Assembly: GCF_900105135.1 (NCBI RefSeq)
Contig: NZ_LT629741.1
Coordinates: forward strand, 1,798,001-1,862,000
Reading direction: 5' to 3'
Length of the DNA: 64,000 bases
DNA from: Gramella sp. MAR_2010_147
GTDB taxonomy: Bacteria > Bacteroidota > Bacteroidia > Flavobacteriales > Flavobacteriaceae
A program made the position numbers and the translations under genes. The notes under the pieces were generated by a model. It was not told the origin of the DNA. It worked only from the letters and a program-made list of their open reading frames with translations, and searched no databases. Positions 1 through 8,525 of this stretch are shown here, in pieces; the stretch's first letter is position 1, and every line of letters begins with the position of its first letter.

Positions 1-812
1 TTCTCAGGAATTCTTGTCTTCGCATAAGCAGCATCAAAACCACCTCCCTGCCAGTCGGCAAGAAAATCTGCACCCACACTTACTATGGTTTCCGCTTTCG
101 AGAAATCATAATTTGGTAAAGCACGTCGCCCGTATTTAGACTGGAACGCATTCAACGCAGCATCTTCAGAAACGGTATCGTACACTACATGACGTACATT
201 CCCATACTTTGAAGAAAATTCCTGAATTAATTTTGAAGTTGAAGGACTCGCAAATGTTTGCGTTAGAAGAACAATTTCCCCACCTACATTATCAAGTGCA
301 GACTCAACCTCACGGTCAAATTCTTCCCAGGAAACATTTCTACCTTCAATCATTGGGCGTTTCACCCTTTTTGTATCATACAATGAAAGTACCGATGCAT
401 GGACACGAGCATTTGCTCCTCCCTTAAACTTCGACAGATCATTATTTTCAATTTTAATTGGCCTACCCTCACGAGTTTTTACCAGAACGCTTGCGAAGTC
501 GAAACCATCAGCAATCGTAGATGCGTAGTAATTCGCGATCCCAGGCACAATTCTTTCCGGTTGCACCACATAAGGAATAGATTTGGTCACAGGGCCCTCG
601 CAGGCAGCCAGTGATGCCGCTGCTGTACTGAAACCAACATACTTAAGGAAATCTCTTCTTGAAGTTTTAGAATCTCCAAGATTCTCTTTATCCCCAAGGA
701 AGTCCTCTACCGGGATCTCCTCAGCAAATTCCTTTTGTTGGAGCGTCTCAACAACAGAGCTGTTTTCATTTAGCTCTTCAACACTTTTCCAGTATTTCTT
801 GTTTGATGACAT
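1..812 (-). CDS. actB: Alternative complex III subunit B, iron-sulfur/molybdopterin-like (partial)
   Basis: The first 270 codons are present; the gene runs off the left edge. The product is the large ActB subunit of alternative complex III, the quinol:electron-acceptor oxidoreductase that replaces bc1 in many Bacteroidota. ActB combines a molybdopterin-oxidoreductase-like part (without cofactor in characterised complexes) and a ferredoxin-like part. Seen here: ATG start at 812, a charged N-terminus, then a twin-arginine motif SRRDFLK at residues 51-57 followed by a hydrophobic stretch and a lipobox-like A-A-C at residue 71. This suggests Tat export with possible lipidation. It follows actA by 48 bp on the same strand, so the two are probably one operon continuing leftwards. 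The ferredoxin-like half lies outside the window. Identification rests on the Tat motif, the sequence style and the actA neighbour. Confidence 0.88.
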   Translation of the reverse strand, partial: MSSNKKYWKSVEELNENSSVVETLQQKEFAEEIPVEDFLGDKENLGDSKTSRRDFLKYVGFSTAAASLAACEGPVTKSIPYVVQPERIVPGIANYYASTIADGFDFASVLVKTREGRPIKIENNDLSKFKGGANARVHASVLSLYDTKRVKRPMIEGRNVSWEEFDREVESALDNVGGEIVLLTQTFASPSTSKLIQEFSSKYGNVRHVVYDTVSEDAALNAFQSKYGRRALPNYDFSKAETIVSVGADFLADWQGGGFDAAYAKTRIPE

Positions 813-860
813 ATTATATCTAGATATTAGCTTCTTAAATTATACCTGAATTCCAGGATT

Positions 861-2219
861 TTAATAGTGACACTTACCACATTCCAATCCGCCCATCTGA
901 GCAGCAGTAAGCTCTTCTACACCATATTTTTTCGATAACTCTTCATGGATCTTCTCGTAATATTCATTACCCTCGATCCTGATATTGGTTTCACGGTGAC
1001 AGTTAATACACCACCCCATAGTCAAAGGAGCATCCTGATATACGATTTCCATCTCCTCTATAGGACCGTGACATTTCTGACATTCGATACCCGCCACACT
1101 TACGTGCTGAGAGTGGTTAAAGTATGCGAAATCCGGAAGATTATGAATACGCACCCACTTTACAGGTTTCTCCTCTCCAGAATAAGTTCTGGAAGCAGGA
1201 TCCCATCCGGCGGCGGCATATAACTTCTGAATTTCTTTATCGTAAAATTCTTTTGAATAATCTTCTGTAGCTGTTTCAGGAGATACTTCAGCAATCGACT
1301 TATGACAGTTCATACATACATTTAGAGAAGGAATCCCTGAATGCTTAGATGTTTTTGCAGAAGAGTGACAGTATTTACACTCGATCTCATTATCACCAGC
1401 ATGAATTCTATGAGAATAATGAATTGGCTGAATTGGCTGATAGCCCTTATCTACACCAACCTGCATCAAGAATCCGTAAGCAAAATAACCAACTGCCAAA
1501 AGAACAAATATCGCGCTCACCAATACCAGGAACTGATTTTCAACAAATGCTTTATGAATTGGCTTTCTTTTAGGCTTTTCCGGAATTACGATCCCAGAAG
1601 CATCAGCAAAATTTCTAAGTGTTTTGTTAACCAGGAACAAAACCAATAATAATATAGCCAATACAAAAACCAGGATACCAAGGATCACATTTGTAGAAAC
1701 TCCTCCAGATCCTCCGGCAGCTCCAGCTTCTCCAGCAGCACCTCCAGTAGCCGCTTGTGGCTCCGGCTTTGGCTGCTCTACGTAAGCAAGAATATTATCA
1801 ATATCAGCATTAGTTAACTGAGGAAATGCAGGCATCGCCGTTTGACCCCACTCTTCATAAACAGCTTGTGCTTCAGAATCGCCACTTGCGATCAATGCCG
1901 CTGAATTTTTAATCCACTCATAGATCCAGGTCATTTCATGCCTGTCTGTCACGCCATTCAAGGCAGGACCAATGGAGTTTGAATAAGGTTTATGACATGC
2001 AGCACAAAGAGAATTAAACAATTCTTTTCCTGCGGCAGCATCCCCCAAACTTGAAGCTGCAGCATCTGAAGCAGTAGCCTCCTGACCAGCTTCAGCCTGT
2101 GCAGTAGTATCCTGCGCCGTCTGAGCCTGAGCAAAGCCGGAAAGGGTGAATGTAAATAAAAATGCTACGCTTAATAGTAGTTGTCGCGAAGTTGAATGGC
2201 GGAAAATCACCTTTTTCAT
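861..2219 (-). CDS. actA: Alternative complex III subunit A, multiheme cytochrome c with fused monoheme domain
   Basis: 452-residue periplasmic c-type cytochrome of alternative complex III. Seen: signal peptide (about 1-32), a monoheme cytochrome c domain with CAACH at 72-76 and a candidate Met ligand in TAMP near 129, an Ala/Gly-rich linker, two membrane helices (about 178-197 and 229-252), then a pentaheme domain with CxxCH at 281, 302, 380, 404 and 447. Six heme sites in total. The pentaheme part corresponds to ActA; the front domain resembles the monoheme ActE-type cytochrome, so the gene looks like a fusion. Electrons from quinol would pass along these hemes to a terminal oxidase. First gene of the visible operon with actB behind it. 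Confidence 0.9.
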   Translation of the reverse strand: MKKVIFRHSTSRQLLLSVAFLFTFTLSGFAQAQTAQDTTAQAEAGQEATASDAAASSLGDAAAGKELFNSLCAACHKPYSNSIGPALNGVTDRHEMTWIYEWIKNSAALIASGDSEAQAVYEEWGQTAMPAFPQLTNADIDNILAYVEQPKPEPQAATGGAAGEAGAAGGSGGVSTNVILGILVFVLAILLLVLFLVNKTLRNFADASGIVIPEKPKRKPIHKAFVENQFLVLVSAIFVLLAVGYFAYGFLMQVGVDKGYQPIQPIHYSHRIHAGDNEIECKYCHSSAKTSKHSGIPSLNVCMNCHKSIAEVSPETATEDYSKEFYDKEIQKLYAAAGWDPASRTYSGEEKPVKWVRIHNLPDFAYFNHSQHVSVAGIECQKCHGPIEEMEIVYQDAPLTMGWCINCHRETNIRIEGNEYYEKIHEELSKKYGVEELTAAQMGGLECGKCHY

Positions 2220-2313
2220 ATTATAAGTTCGATTAACGTCTAAACTTTGGTACGGTTTTTACACTCAGTATTTTAGGGCTAAAAACCTAAAAAGGTACCT
2301 TTAAATTCAGGCA

Positions 2314-2321
2314 CAAAAGTA
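2314..2321 (-). promoter_or_regulatory. -7 promoter box (TACTTTTG) for actA
   Basis: On the minus strand TACTTTTG fits the Bacteroidota -7 consensus TAnnTTTG, about 95 bp before the actA start. No TTG is found at the ideal 19-bp distance, so only the -7 element is supported. Confidence 0.4.
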
Positions 2322-2419
2322 ATACTTATAGACGATTTTAGGAATGTTACATAAGTGTTAATGGTTAATTTATATTAGTTCTAAATAATAATTTACAACC
2401 TGTTTAAGTTATTTAATTT

Positions 2420-2427
2420 TACATTTG
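2420..2427 (+). promoter_or_regulatory. -7 promoter box (TACATTTG) for the SPOR gene
   Basis: TACATTTG fits TAnnTTTG exactly and lies 18 bp before the ATG at 2446. A TTG at 2425-2427 that opens the same frame is inside this box and so cannot be the translation start. Confidence 0.6.
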
Positions 2428-2445
2428 TCAAAAAGCCAGAATACC

Positions 2446-2835
2446 ATGAGAAAACCAACATCCCTGTTTCTTTTATCTTTCGCTGTTCTTTTATTCATTT
2501 CCAATCAAAAAATGAATGCTCAGGAAGGCAATGTTTCTATTCAACAAAACCAAAAGATAGAAAAACTAATGGAAGTCAAAACCGAACTGAATAAAAATAA
2601 CAAGATCGGTGATCGTTATGTTATTCAGTTATTCTATGGTGACAATGGGGAAGCAAACGAGGTGATCCAGAAATACAGGAATACCTATAATTACCCTTCA
2701 CAAATTACTTATGAAGCACCTAATTACAAAGTATGGGTCGGGAATTTCAGAAGCAGACTAGAGGCTGATCGAGCGCTTTTGAAAGTAAAGGAAAACTTTC
2801 CTTCCGCCTTTATCCCAAAACCCCAACGCCGATAA
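2446..2835 (+). CDS. SPOR domain-containing exported protein
   Basis: 129-residue small exported protein. Residues 1-26 form a signal peptide ending near N-A-Q. The C-terminal half (about 55-125) reads as a SPOR domain: an RYVIQLFYG-type first strand, then helix, then KVWVGNFRSRLEA with the family's typical VWVGxFxxRxEA pattern. SPOR domains bind septal peptidoglycan stripped of stem peptides, so a cell-envelope or division-site role is likely but not proven. The ATG at 2446 is chosen over an in-frame TTG at 2425 because that TTG is the end of the -7 box. Single gene, closed by a bidirectional terminator shared with infB. Confidence 0.8.
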   Translation: MRKPTSLFLLSFAVLLFISNQKMNAQEGNVSIQQNQKIEKLMEVKTELNKNNKIGDRYVIQLFYGDNGEANEVIQKYRNTYNYPSQITYEAPNYKVWVGNFRSRLEADRALLKVKENFPSAFIPKPQRR

Positions 2836-2849
2836 TTTTAAAATTATAG

Positions 2850-2889
2850 CATAAAAAAAGCGACTCAGGAATGAGTCGCTTTTTTTATG
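2850..2889. terminator. Bidirectional intrinsic terminator between the SPOR gene and infB
   Basis: Perfect stem AGCGACTCA/TGAGTCGCT with a 4-base loop, flanked by A-runs on one side and T-runs on the other, so it works on both strands. It lies between convergent genes. Confidence 0.9.
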
Positions 2890-2902
2890 CCATTACAAGC
2901 CC

Positions 2903-5692
2903 CTATTTAGACTTCAAGGTTTTCTTAACCTCCACCTCTCTAAAGGCTTCAATTACGTCTCCCTCTCTAATATCATTATAATTCTTAACCTGCATACCGC
3001 AGTCGTAACCTTTCTTCACTTCTCTAACATCGTCTTTGAAACGTTTCAATGAAGAAAGCTCACCCGTGTAAACAACCACACCATCTCTAATAAGGCGCAC
3101 ACCGGCACTTCTATAAATTGTTCCTGAAGTTACCATACATCCGGCAATAGTTCCGATTTTAGAGATCTTGAAAGTTTCTCTAATTTCAGCAGTACCTGTA
3201 ATCTCCTCTTTTAATTCAGGAGAAAGCATACCTTCCATCGCATCTTTCAGATCGTTGATCGCATCATAGATAATAGAATATGTTCTGATGTCGATTTCTT
3301 CCTTATCGGCAACCTGTCTTGCATTTCCGGCAGGACGAACGTTAAATCCAATGATTACTGCGTCAGATGCTGAAGCAAGCAACACATCACTTTCAGTAAT
3401 TGCACCTACTCCTTTATGTATGATATTTACCTGAATCTCTTCCGTAGAAAGCTTCTGGAAACTATCTGTTAGTGCTTCCACAGAACCATCCACATCACCT
3501 TTCAGGATAATATTCAATTCTTTAAAGTCTCCAAGAGCGATACGTCTACCAATCTCATCAAGCGTTATGTGACGCTGAGTTCTAACATTCTGCTCACGTT
3601 GTAATTGAGTACGTCTTGCAGCAATATCTTTAGCTTCACGTTCATCTTCCATCACCTTGAAAGTATCCCCGGCCTGTGGCGCACCATCAAGACCAAGAAT
3701 TGAAACCGGTGTTGAAGGGCCTGCCTCTTTCACCTCATGACCGCGCTCATCGTGCATAGCCTTTACCTTACCACTATGTCTACCGGCCAGCACATAATCT
3801 CCTACCTTAAGCGTACCTGCCTGCACTAGTATGGTTGCAATATAACCACGACCTTTATCAAGGAAGGCTTCTACAACTGTACCCTTAGCAAGTTTTTTAG
3901 GATTTGCCTGCAATTCCAGGATCTCCGCTTCAAGAAGCACTTTTTCAAGCAATTCTTTTACACCAGCTCCTGTTTTTGCAGAAATATCGTGTGACTGAAT
4001 CTTACCACCCCAATCTTCAACAAGAAGATCCATGGAAGCTAGTTTTTCCTTAATTTTTTCCGGATTTGCCGTTGGCAAATCAGATTTGTTAATTGCAAAG
4101 ATGATCGGCACTCCTGCCGCCTGGGCGTGAGAAATCGCCTCTTTTGTTTGAGGCATCACATCATCATCTGCCGCGATCACAATAATCGCGATATCAGTAA
4201 CCTGTGCACCACGAGCACGCATCGCCGTAAAGGCTTCGTGACCCGGTGTATCAAGGAAAGCTATTTTTTGTCCGCCTTCAAGCTTTACTCCGTAAGCACC
4301 AATATGCTGAGTAATTCCACCACTTTCCCCGGCAATCACATTCTCTTTACGAACATAATCTAGTAAAGATGTTTTACCGTGGTCTACGTGACCCATTACC
4401 GTTACAATTGGAGCTCTTGTTTCAAGATCTTCCGGATTCTCTTCTACTTCTTCAACAGTCTCTTCAACATCGGCGGTTGTAAACTCAACCTCATAACCAA
4501 ATTCTTCAGCAACAATACTAAGAGTTTCAGCATCCAGACGCTGGTTCATCGTAACCATCATCCCAAGAGACATACATGCAGAAATCACCTGAGTTACAGA
4601 AACATCCATCATAGTTGCAACCTCACTCACAGTAACAAATTCTGTTACTTTTAAGATCTTTTCGTCAGATTCCTGCTGCGCAAGATCCTGCTCAGATCTT
4701 TGACGGTGCTGATCTCTTTTCTCTCTTCTATATTTTGCTCCCTTACCTTTAGAAGATTTACCCTGAAGTTTTTCAAGTGTTTCACGCACCTGCTTCTGTA
4801 CTTCTTCCTCGGTAGGCTCTTCTTTAGTAATAGGTTTACTTCTGGTTCTTCCACCTTTCTTGGCTCCACCGCGCTGGTTGTTTCCACCTCCACCTTTTAC
4901 ATCTTTACTGATGCGACGGCGACGTTTCTTGCGCTTATCTTTATCATCTTTCTTATCGTCTTTCTTCTCCTCCTTCTTCTTAACAGGTTTCTTGAATTGA
5001 GAAAGATCTATCTTTTTACCGGTGAAATTAGGACCATTAAGTTTGGTATACTTAGTCTCTATCCTATCAGACTCCTTTTCTTCAGACTCGCCGGCTTCGG
5101 CAGGTTCTTCAGGTTTAGATTCTTCTTTTTTAGCTTCCTGAGGCTTAGCTTCTTCCTTCTTAGGCTCAGCTTTTTCTTCCTCTTTCGGCTTTTCTTCCTT
5201 TTCTTCTGCTTTCGCAGCAGGCTTTTCAGGTTGCTTAGTTTCTTCAGCTTCTTTGACAGGTTCTTCAGCTGGAGTTTCTTTTGCTTCCTCTTTAGGGGCC
5301 TCGACTTTTTCTTCTTTCGGTTTTTCGCCTGGCTTTTTATCCAGATCTATCTTCCCGACAGTTTTTGGACCTTCAAGCTTGGCTCTAGACGACACAGCTT
5401 CTTCCTGCTTCTCTTTCTTCTCCTCGTCTGCCTTACGCTTTTCTTCGATCTCCTTGCGAAGTTCTTCCTTTTCCTTCTTTCTCTCCTCTCCAACTTCTTT
5501 AGAAGCAACCTTTTTACTCTTGTCGGTTTGGAATTCATCAGAAAGCACCTCGTAGATTTCTCCCGAGATCTTGGTCGTTGGACGTGCATCTATCTCATAG
5601 CCTTTGGAAGTAAGATATTCCACAGCCCTGTCTAACGAGATATTGAACTCACGTAGAACTTTATTTAATCGCGTTGTTTTCGCTTCTGCCAT
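2903..5692 (-). CDS. infB: Translation initiation factor IF-2
   Basis: 929-residue GTPase that brings initiator fMet-tRNA to the 30S subunit. Seen: an N-terminal IF2_N-like helical motif (about 1-50), a very long Lys/Glu/Pro-rich low-complexity region (about 55-300), a second IF2_N segment (about 345-400), then the GTPase core with G1 GHVDHGKT at 434-441, G3 DTPGH at 481-485 and G4 NKSD near 535, followed by domains II-IV. The charged linker is longer than in E. coli but usual for Bacteroidota. It is the last gene of rimP-nusA-infB, 51 bp after nusA, and ends at a strong terminator. The K/E-rich part creates a long meaningless antisense frame. Confidence 0.98.
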   Translation of the reverse strand: MAEAKTTRLNKVLREFNISLDRAVEYLTSKGYEIDARPTTKISGEIYEVLSDEFQTDKSKKVASKEVGEERKKEKEELRKEIEEKRKADEEKKEKQEEAVSSRAKLEGPKTVGKIDLDKKPGEKPKEEKVEAPKEEAKETPAEEPVKEAEETKQPEKPAAKAEEKEEKPKEEEKAEPKKEEAKPQEAKKEESKPEEPAEAGESEEKESDRIETKYTKLNGPNFTGKKIDLSQFKKPVKKKEEKKDDKKDDKDKRKKRRRRISKDVKGGGGNNQRGGAKKGGRTRSKPITKEEPTEEEVQKQVRETLEKLQGKSSKGKGAKYRREKRDQHRQRSEQDLAQQESDEKILKVTEFVTVSEVATMMDVSVTQVISACMSLGMMVTMNQRLDAETLSIVAEEFGYEVEFTTADVEETVEEVEENPEDLETRAPIVTVMGHVDHGKTSLLDYVRKENVIAGESGGITQHIGAYGVKLEGGQKIAFLDTPGHEAFTAMRARGAQVTDIAIIVIAADDDVMPQTKEAISHAQAAGVPIIFAINKSDLPTANPEKIKEKLASMDLLVEDWGGKIQSHDISAKTGAGVKELLEKVLLEAEILELQANPKKLAKGTVVEAFLDKGRGYIATILVQAGTLKVGDYVLAGRHSGKVKAMHDERGHEVKEAGPSTPVSILGLDGAPQAGDTFKVMEDEREAKDIAARRTQLQREQNVRTQRHITLDEIGRRIALGDFKELNIILKGDVDGSVEALTDSFQKLSTEEIQVNIIHKGVGAITESDVLLASASDAVIIGFNVRPAGNARQVADKEEIDIRTYSIIYDAINDLKDAMEGMLSPELKEEITGTAEIRETFKISKIGTIAGCMVTSGTIYRSAGVRLIRDGVVVYTGELSSLKRFKDDVREVKKGYDCGMQVKNYNDIREGDVIEAFREVEVKKTLKSK

Positions 5693-5743
5693 AAATTGCC
5701 CTCTAAATTAACCTCTTTTAATGTAAACTATATTAAAAAAATA

Positions 5744-6976
5744 TTATTCTTCAAATTCTGAACGAAGAACAGCCATCACATCTTTAATGGTTTCCTCTTC
5801 AAGATCTGTACGACGAACAAGATCATTAACATCCTGCTCTAATACAGCCTTTGCAGTATCCAGACCTATTTTAGAAAACTCAGCAATCACCCAGTCTTCT
5901 ATTTCATCTGTAAACTCTTTTAACTCAACATCTTCCTCTACTCCTTCACGATACACATCTATTTCATAACCCGTCAACTGACCTGCCAATCTAATATTGT
6001 GCCCTCCTCGACCAATTGCCTTAGAAACTTCTTCCGGCTTCAGCATAACCTCCGCTGTTTTCGCTTCTTCGTCCATTTTAATGGAAGTTATTTTTGCAGG
6101 ACTTAAGGCCCTTGTAATAAATAACTGTTCATTATTGGTGAAATTGATCACATCTATATTCTCATTCCCCAGTTCACGTACAATACTGTGTATTCTGGAA
6201 CCTTTCATCCCCACACAAGCTCCAACAGGGTCTATTCTATCATCATAAGAATCTACCGCTACTTTTGCTTTCTCACCAGGAACACGAACCACTTTTTTGA
6301 TCGTAATTAAACCATCAAACACTTCCGGGATTTCCTGTTCGAATAATTTCTCAAGGAAACCGGGAGCGGTTCTGGACATAATGATCGTAGGCTTATTACC
6401 TTTTAACTCGACGCTCTCAATAATCCCTCTAACATTTTCTCCTTTACGGAAGAAATCTGAAGGAATCTGGCGATCTTTTGGAAGCACAATCTCATTCCCT
6501 TCATCATCGAGAAGAATAATTGCCCTGTGCCTTATATGATGAACTTCAGCAGTATAAATTTCTCCTTCAAGATCTTTAAACTGCTTGTAAATATTTGTAT
6601 TATCATGCTCATGAATCTTAGAGATCAGGTTTTGACGTAGCGCTAAAATCGCTCTTCTACCAAGATCTACCAGCTTCACTTCTTCAGAAACATCTTCCCC
6701 AACTTCAAAATCGGGCTCAATTTTTCTTGCCTGAGCTAAAGAAATCTCCCTGTTTGAATCTTCTACCTCTCCATCTGCCACTACGATTCGGTTTCTCCAA
6801 ATCTCAAGATCCCCTTTATCAGGGTTTACAATAATATCAAAATTATCGTCTTCTCCATACTTTTTCTTTAAAGCATTTCTAAAAACATCCTCCAGGATCG
6901 CCATCAGCGTAACACGATCTATAAGTTTATCGTCTTTAAACTCTGAGAATGACTCAATCAACGCGATATTTTCCAT
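5744..6976 (-). CDS. nusA: Transcription termination/antitermination factor NusA
   Basis: 410 residues. Seen: the N-terminal RNA-polymerase-binding domain (about 1-130), an S1 RNA-binding domain (about 135-200), KH1 with GACVGMKGSRI near 252-262, and KH2 with AIGRGGHNIRLA near 320-331. The protein ends shortly after, with one helical acidic tail (VEEDVELKE onward), so it lacks the duplicated acidic repeats of E. coli NusA. NusA binds elongating polymerase and modulates pausing, termination and antitermination. The order rimP-nusA-infB is conserved across bacteria; rimP lies 12 bp upstream. In E. coli NusA regulates its own operon in the leader, which makes the hairpin before rimP here of interest. 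Confidence 0.98.
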   Translation of the reverse strand: MENIALIESFSEFKDDKLIDRVTLMAILEDVFRNALKKKYGEDDNFDIIVNPDKGDLEIWRNRIVVADGEVEDSNREISLAQARKIEPDFEVGEDVSEEVKLVDLGRRAILALRQNLISKIHEHDNTNIYKQFKDLEGEIYTAEVHHIRHRAIILLDDEGNEIVLPKDRQIPSDFFRKGENVRGIIESVELKGNKPTIIMSRTAPGFLEKLFEQEIPEVFDGLITIKKVVRVPGEKAKVAVDSYDDRIDPVGACVGMKGSRIHSIVRELGNENIDVINFTNNEQLFITRALSPAKITSIKMDEEAKTAEVMLKPEEVSKAIGRGGHNIRLAGQLTGYEIDVYREGVEEDVELKEFTDEIEDWVIAEFSKIGLDTAKAVLEQDVNDLVRRTDLEEETIKDVMAVLRSEFEE

Positions 6977-6988
6977 ATCAATTTGTGA

Positions 6989-7450
6989 TTAAAATGTTAT
7001 TTTAACTTTTGCTTCCACAATATCAGTATAAGGCACTACCGCCTCTTTCTGTACTGTCACTTTCCCTTTACCAACTGGCTTGGGCTCTCTTGCTTTCCAT
7101 GAAAGCTTTATTTCACTATCATCTGCAGATACAAGATCGGCTTCGAATTTTTCATTCTCCGTCCTCACCTTTAACCTGCGACCAATATTTTTCTTGTATT
7201 GTCTTGGCATTGAAAGAGGCTCAGAGACTCCTGCCGAAGTAACTTCAAGAGAAAAATCTTCCTCTTCCCTGTCCAGGTTATGCTCAATCCCACGGCTCAC
7301 CAGGATACAGTCGTTTACGGAAACACCTTCATCACCGTCCAACACTATCTTAATATGGTTGGCGGAGTTTACCTCAAGGCTTATTAAAAATAATGAATTA
7401 TTTTCTTCGAATACCTTCTCTGCTAACTTTTCTACCTTCTCCTTCAGCAT
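6989..7450 (-). CDS. rimP: Ribosome maturation factor RimP
   Basis: 153 residues, matching the family's usual 150 or so. The N-terminal half carries the pattern ...[24 protein letters not shown], followed by [14 protein letters not shown], both RimP hallmarks (LEVSSPGxxRPL in most members). The C-terminal half is the small SH3-like domain. RimP binds the free 30S subunit and helps its maturation. First gene of the rimP-nusA-infB operon; ATG at 7450. The start sits only 11 nt after a terminator-like hairpin in the leader. Divergent from the stress-protein gene at 7698. Confidence 0.95.
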   Translation of the reverse strand: MLKEKVEKLAEKVFEENNSLFLISLEVNSANHIKIVLDGDEGVSVNDCILVSRGIEHNLDREEEDFSLEVTSAGVSEPLSMPRQYKKNIGRRLKVRTENEKFEADLVSADDSEIKLSWKAREPKPVGKGKVTVQKEAVVPYTDIVEAKVKITF

Positions 7451-7456
7451 GCTTAT

Positions 7457-7486
7457 AAAAAGAGGGGACTTCTGTCCCCTCGCTGT
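7457..7486 (-). promoter_or_regulatory. Terminator-like hairpin in the rimP-nusA-infB leader (candidate attenuator)
   Basis: On the minus strand GAGGGGAC-AGAA-GTCCCCTC (7481 down to 7462) forms a perfect 8-bp GC-rich stem with a 4-nt loop, followed at once by TTTTT, and the rimP ATG comes 11 nt after the stem. The flanking genes diverge, so the hairpin cannot be the terminator of either. Its position between a candidate promoter (7508-7515) and rimP suggests leader attenuation, possibly sensed by NusA itself. Confidence 0.6.
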
Positions 7487-7507
7487 ACTTTTTTAGTTTC
7501 AACGCTG

Positions 7508-7515
7508 CAAATATA
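7508..7515 (-). promoter_or_regulatory. -7 promoter box (TATATTTG) for rimP-nusA-infB
   Basis: TATATTTG on the minus strand fits TAnnTTTG. It predicts a start near 7501 and a leader of about 50 nt containing the hairpin. The -33 position reads TTT instead of TTG. Confidence 0.5.
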
Positions 7516-7697
7516 GCAATATTTTCCAAGTATAAAAACGTGGAAATAAATGAAATGAGCTAAAACAGAATTTCTCTTTTGGGAATAGCAGGTATTAGCA
7601 ATCGCAGCTAACCATAAAATAATAAATAACCGGGAACAGATGAAATATTCTTTGTAAATTTAATAGAGCTATAATTTTTAAGCATTTAACTTCAATC

Positions 7698-8525
7698 ATG
7701 AGAAATATCCTTGTTCCCACAGACTTTAGCGACCAGGCTGAGAAGGCTCTGAAAGTTGCTGCACAGCTAGCCCGAAAATTCGATGGCGAGATCTATTTGT
7801 TGCATATGCTAGAGCTTCCCCTTCAGCTAATAGATCCCATTGGTGGCGGAGGTCAAAATATTCCTGAAGCCATTTTTTTTATGAAACTCGCCCACCAGAG
7901 GTTTGCGAAAATTATGAAAGAACCTTACCTGAAAGGTATTAAAGTTCATGAAACCGTAGAATTTCATCGAGCGTTTGATGGTATTATGGAAATTGGAAAA
8001 GAAAAGGAATGCGACCTGATCGTAATGGGTTCGCATGGAGCAAGTGGGTTTCAGGAAATGTTTATAGGCTCCAATACAGAAAAAGTGGTTAGACATTCAG
8101 AAATTCCAGTGTTAGTGATCAAGAATGAAATCTCTGATTTTGATATTAAAAATTTTGTACTGGCAACCGATGCCAATAATGATCACAAACATGTTCTAAC
8201 AAAAGCTGTAAAATTTGCTAATACAATTAATGCAGATCTTCATTTGCTCTATGTAAACACCCCTAACGATTTTATAACAAGTGAGGAAGCCAATGCAAGA
8301 ATGATGGAGTTCGCCGGTGATTCAAATCACAAAAAATACACTATTCACATATATAACGACATAAGTGTTGAAAAGGGCATCCTTAATTTTGCGCAGAAGA
8401 TAGATGCCGGACTTTTAGGCATAGGCACACATGGCAGAAAGGGAATCGCACACTTCTTTAATGGCAGTATAAGTGAAGATCTTGTAAACCATGCTAAGCG
8501 ACCTGTGGTCACTTTTAAAATTTAA
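7698..8525 (+). CDS. Universal stress protein, tandem UspA domains
   Basis: 275 residues forming two UspA-type domains (about 1-145 and 150-275), cytosolic. Each half ends with the ATP-binding pattern G-x2-G-x8-G-S: GSHGASGFQEMFIGSNT in the first and GTHGRKGIAHFFNGSIS in the second. Both domains therefore look nucleotide-binding competent. Tandem Usp proteins act in stress resistance and adenylate sensing; the substrate or partner here is unknown. Monocistronic, with its stop overlapping the stop of the convergent AsmA-like gene by 4 bp. Confidence 0.9.
   Translation: MRNILVPTDFSDQAEKALKVAAQLARKFDGEIYLLHMLELPLQLIDPIGGGGQNIPEAIFFMKLAHQRFAKIMKEPYLKGIKVHETVEFHRAFDGIMEIGKEKECDLIVMGSHGASGFQEMFIGSNTEKVVRHSEIPVLVIKNEISDFDIKNFVLATDANNDHKHVLTKAVKFANTINADLHLLYVNTPNDFITSEEANARMMEFAGDSNHKKYTIHIYNDISVEKGILNFAQKIDAGLLGIGTHGRKGIAHFFNGSISEDLVNHAKRPVVTFKI

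Noticed and set aside
4700-5635. 311-codon plus-strand frame rich in Phe and Leu
   Set aside because: It is the reverse of the Lys/Glu-rich region of infB; AAG/GAA codons read backwards give CTT/TTC, so the frame is a compositional artefact.
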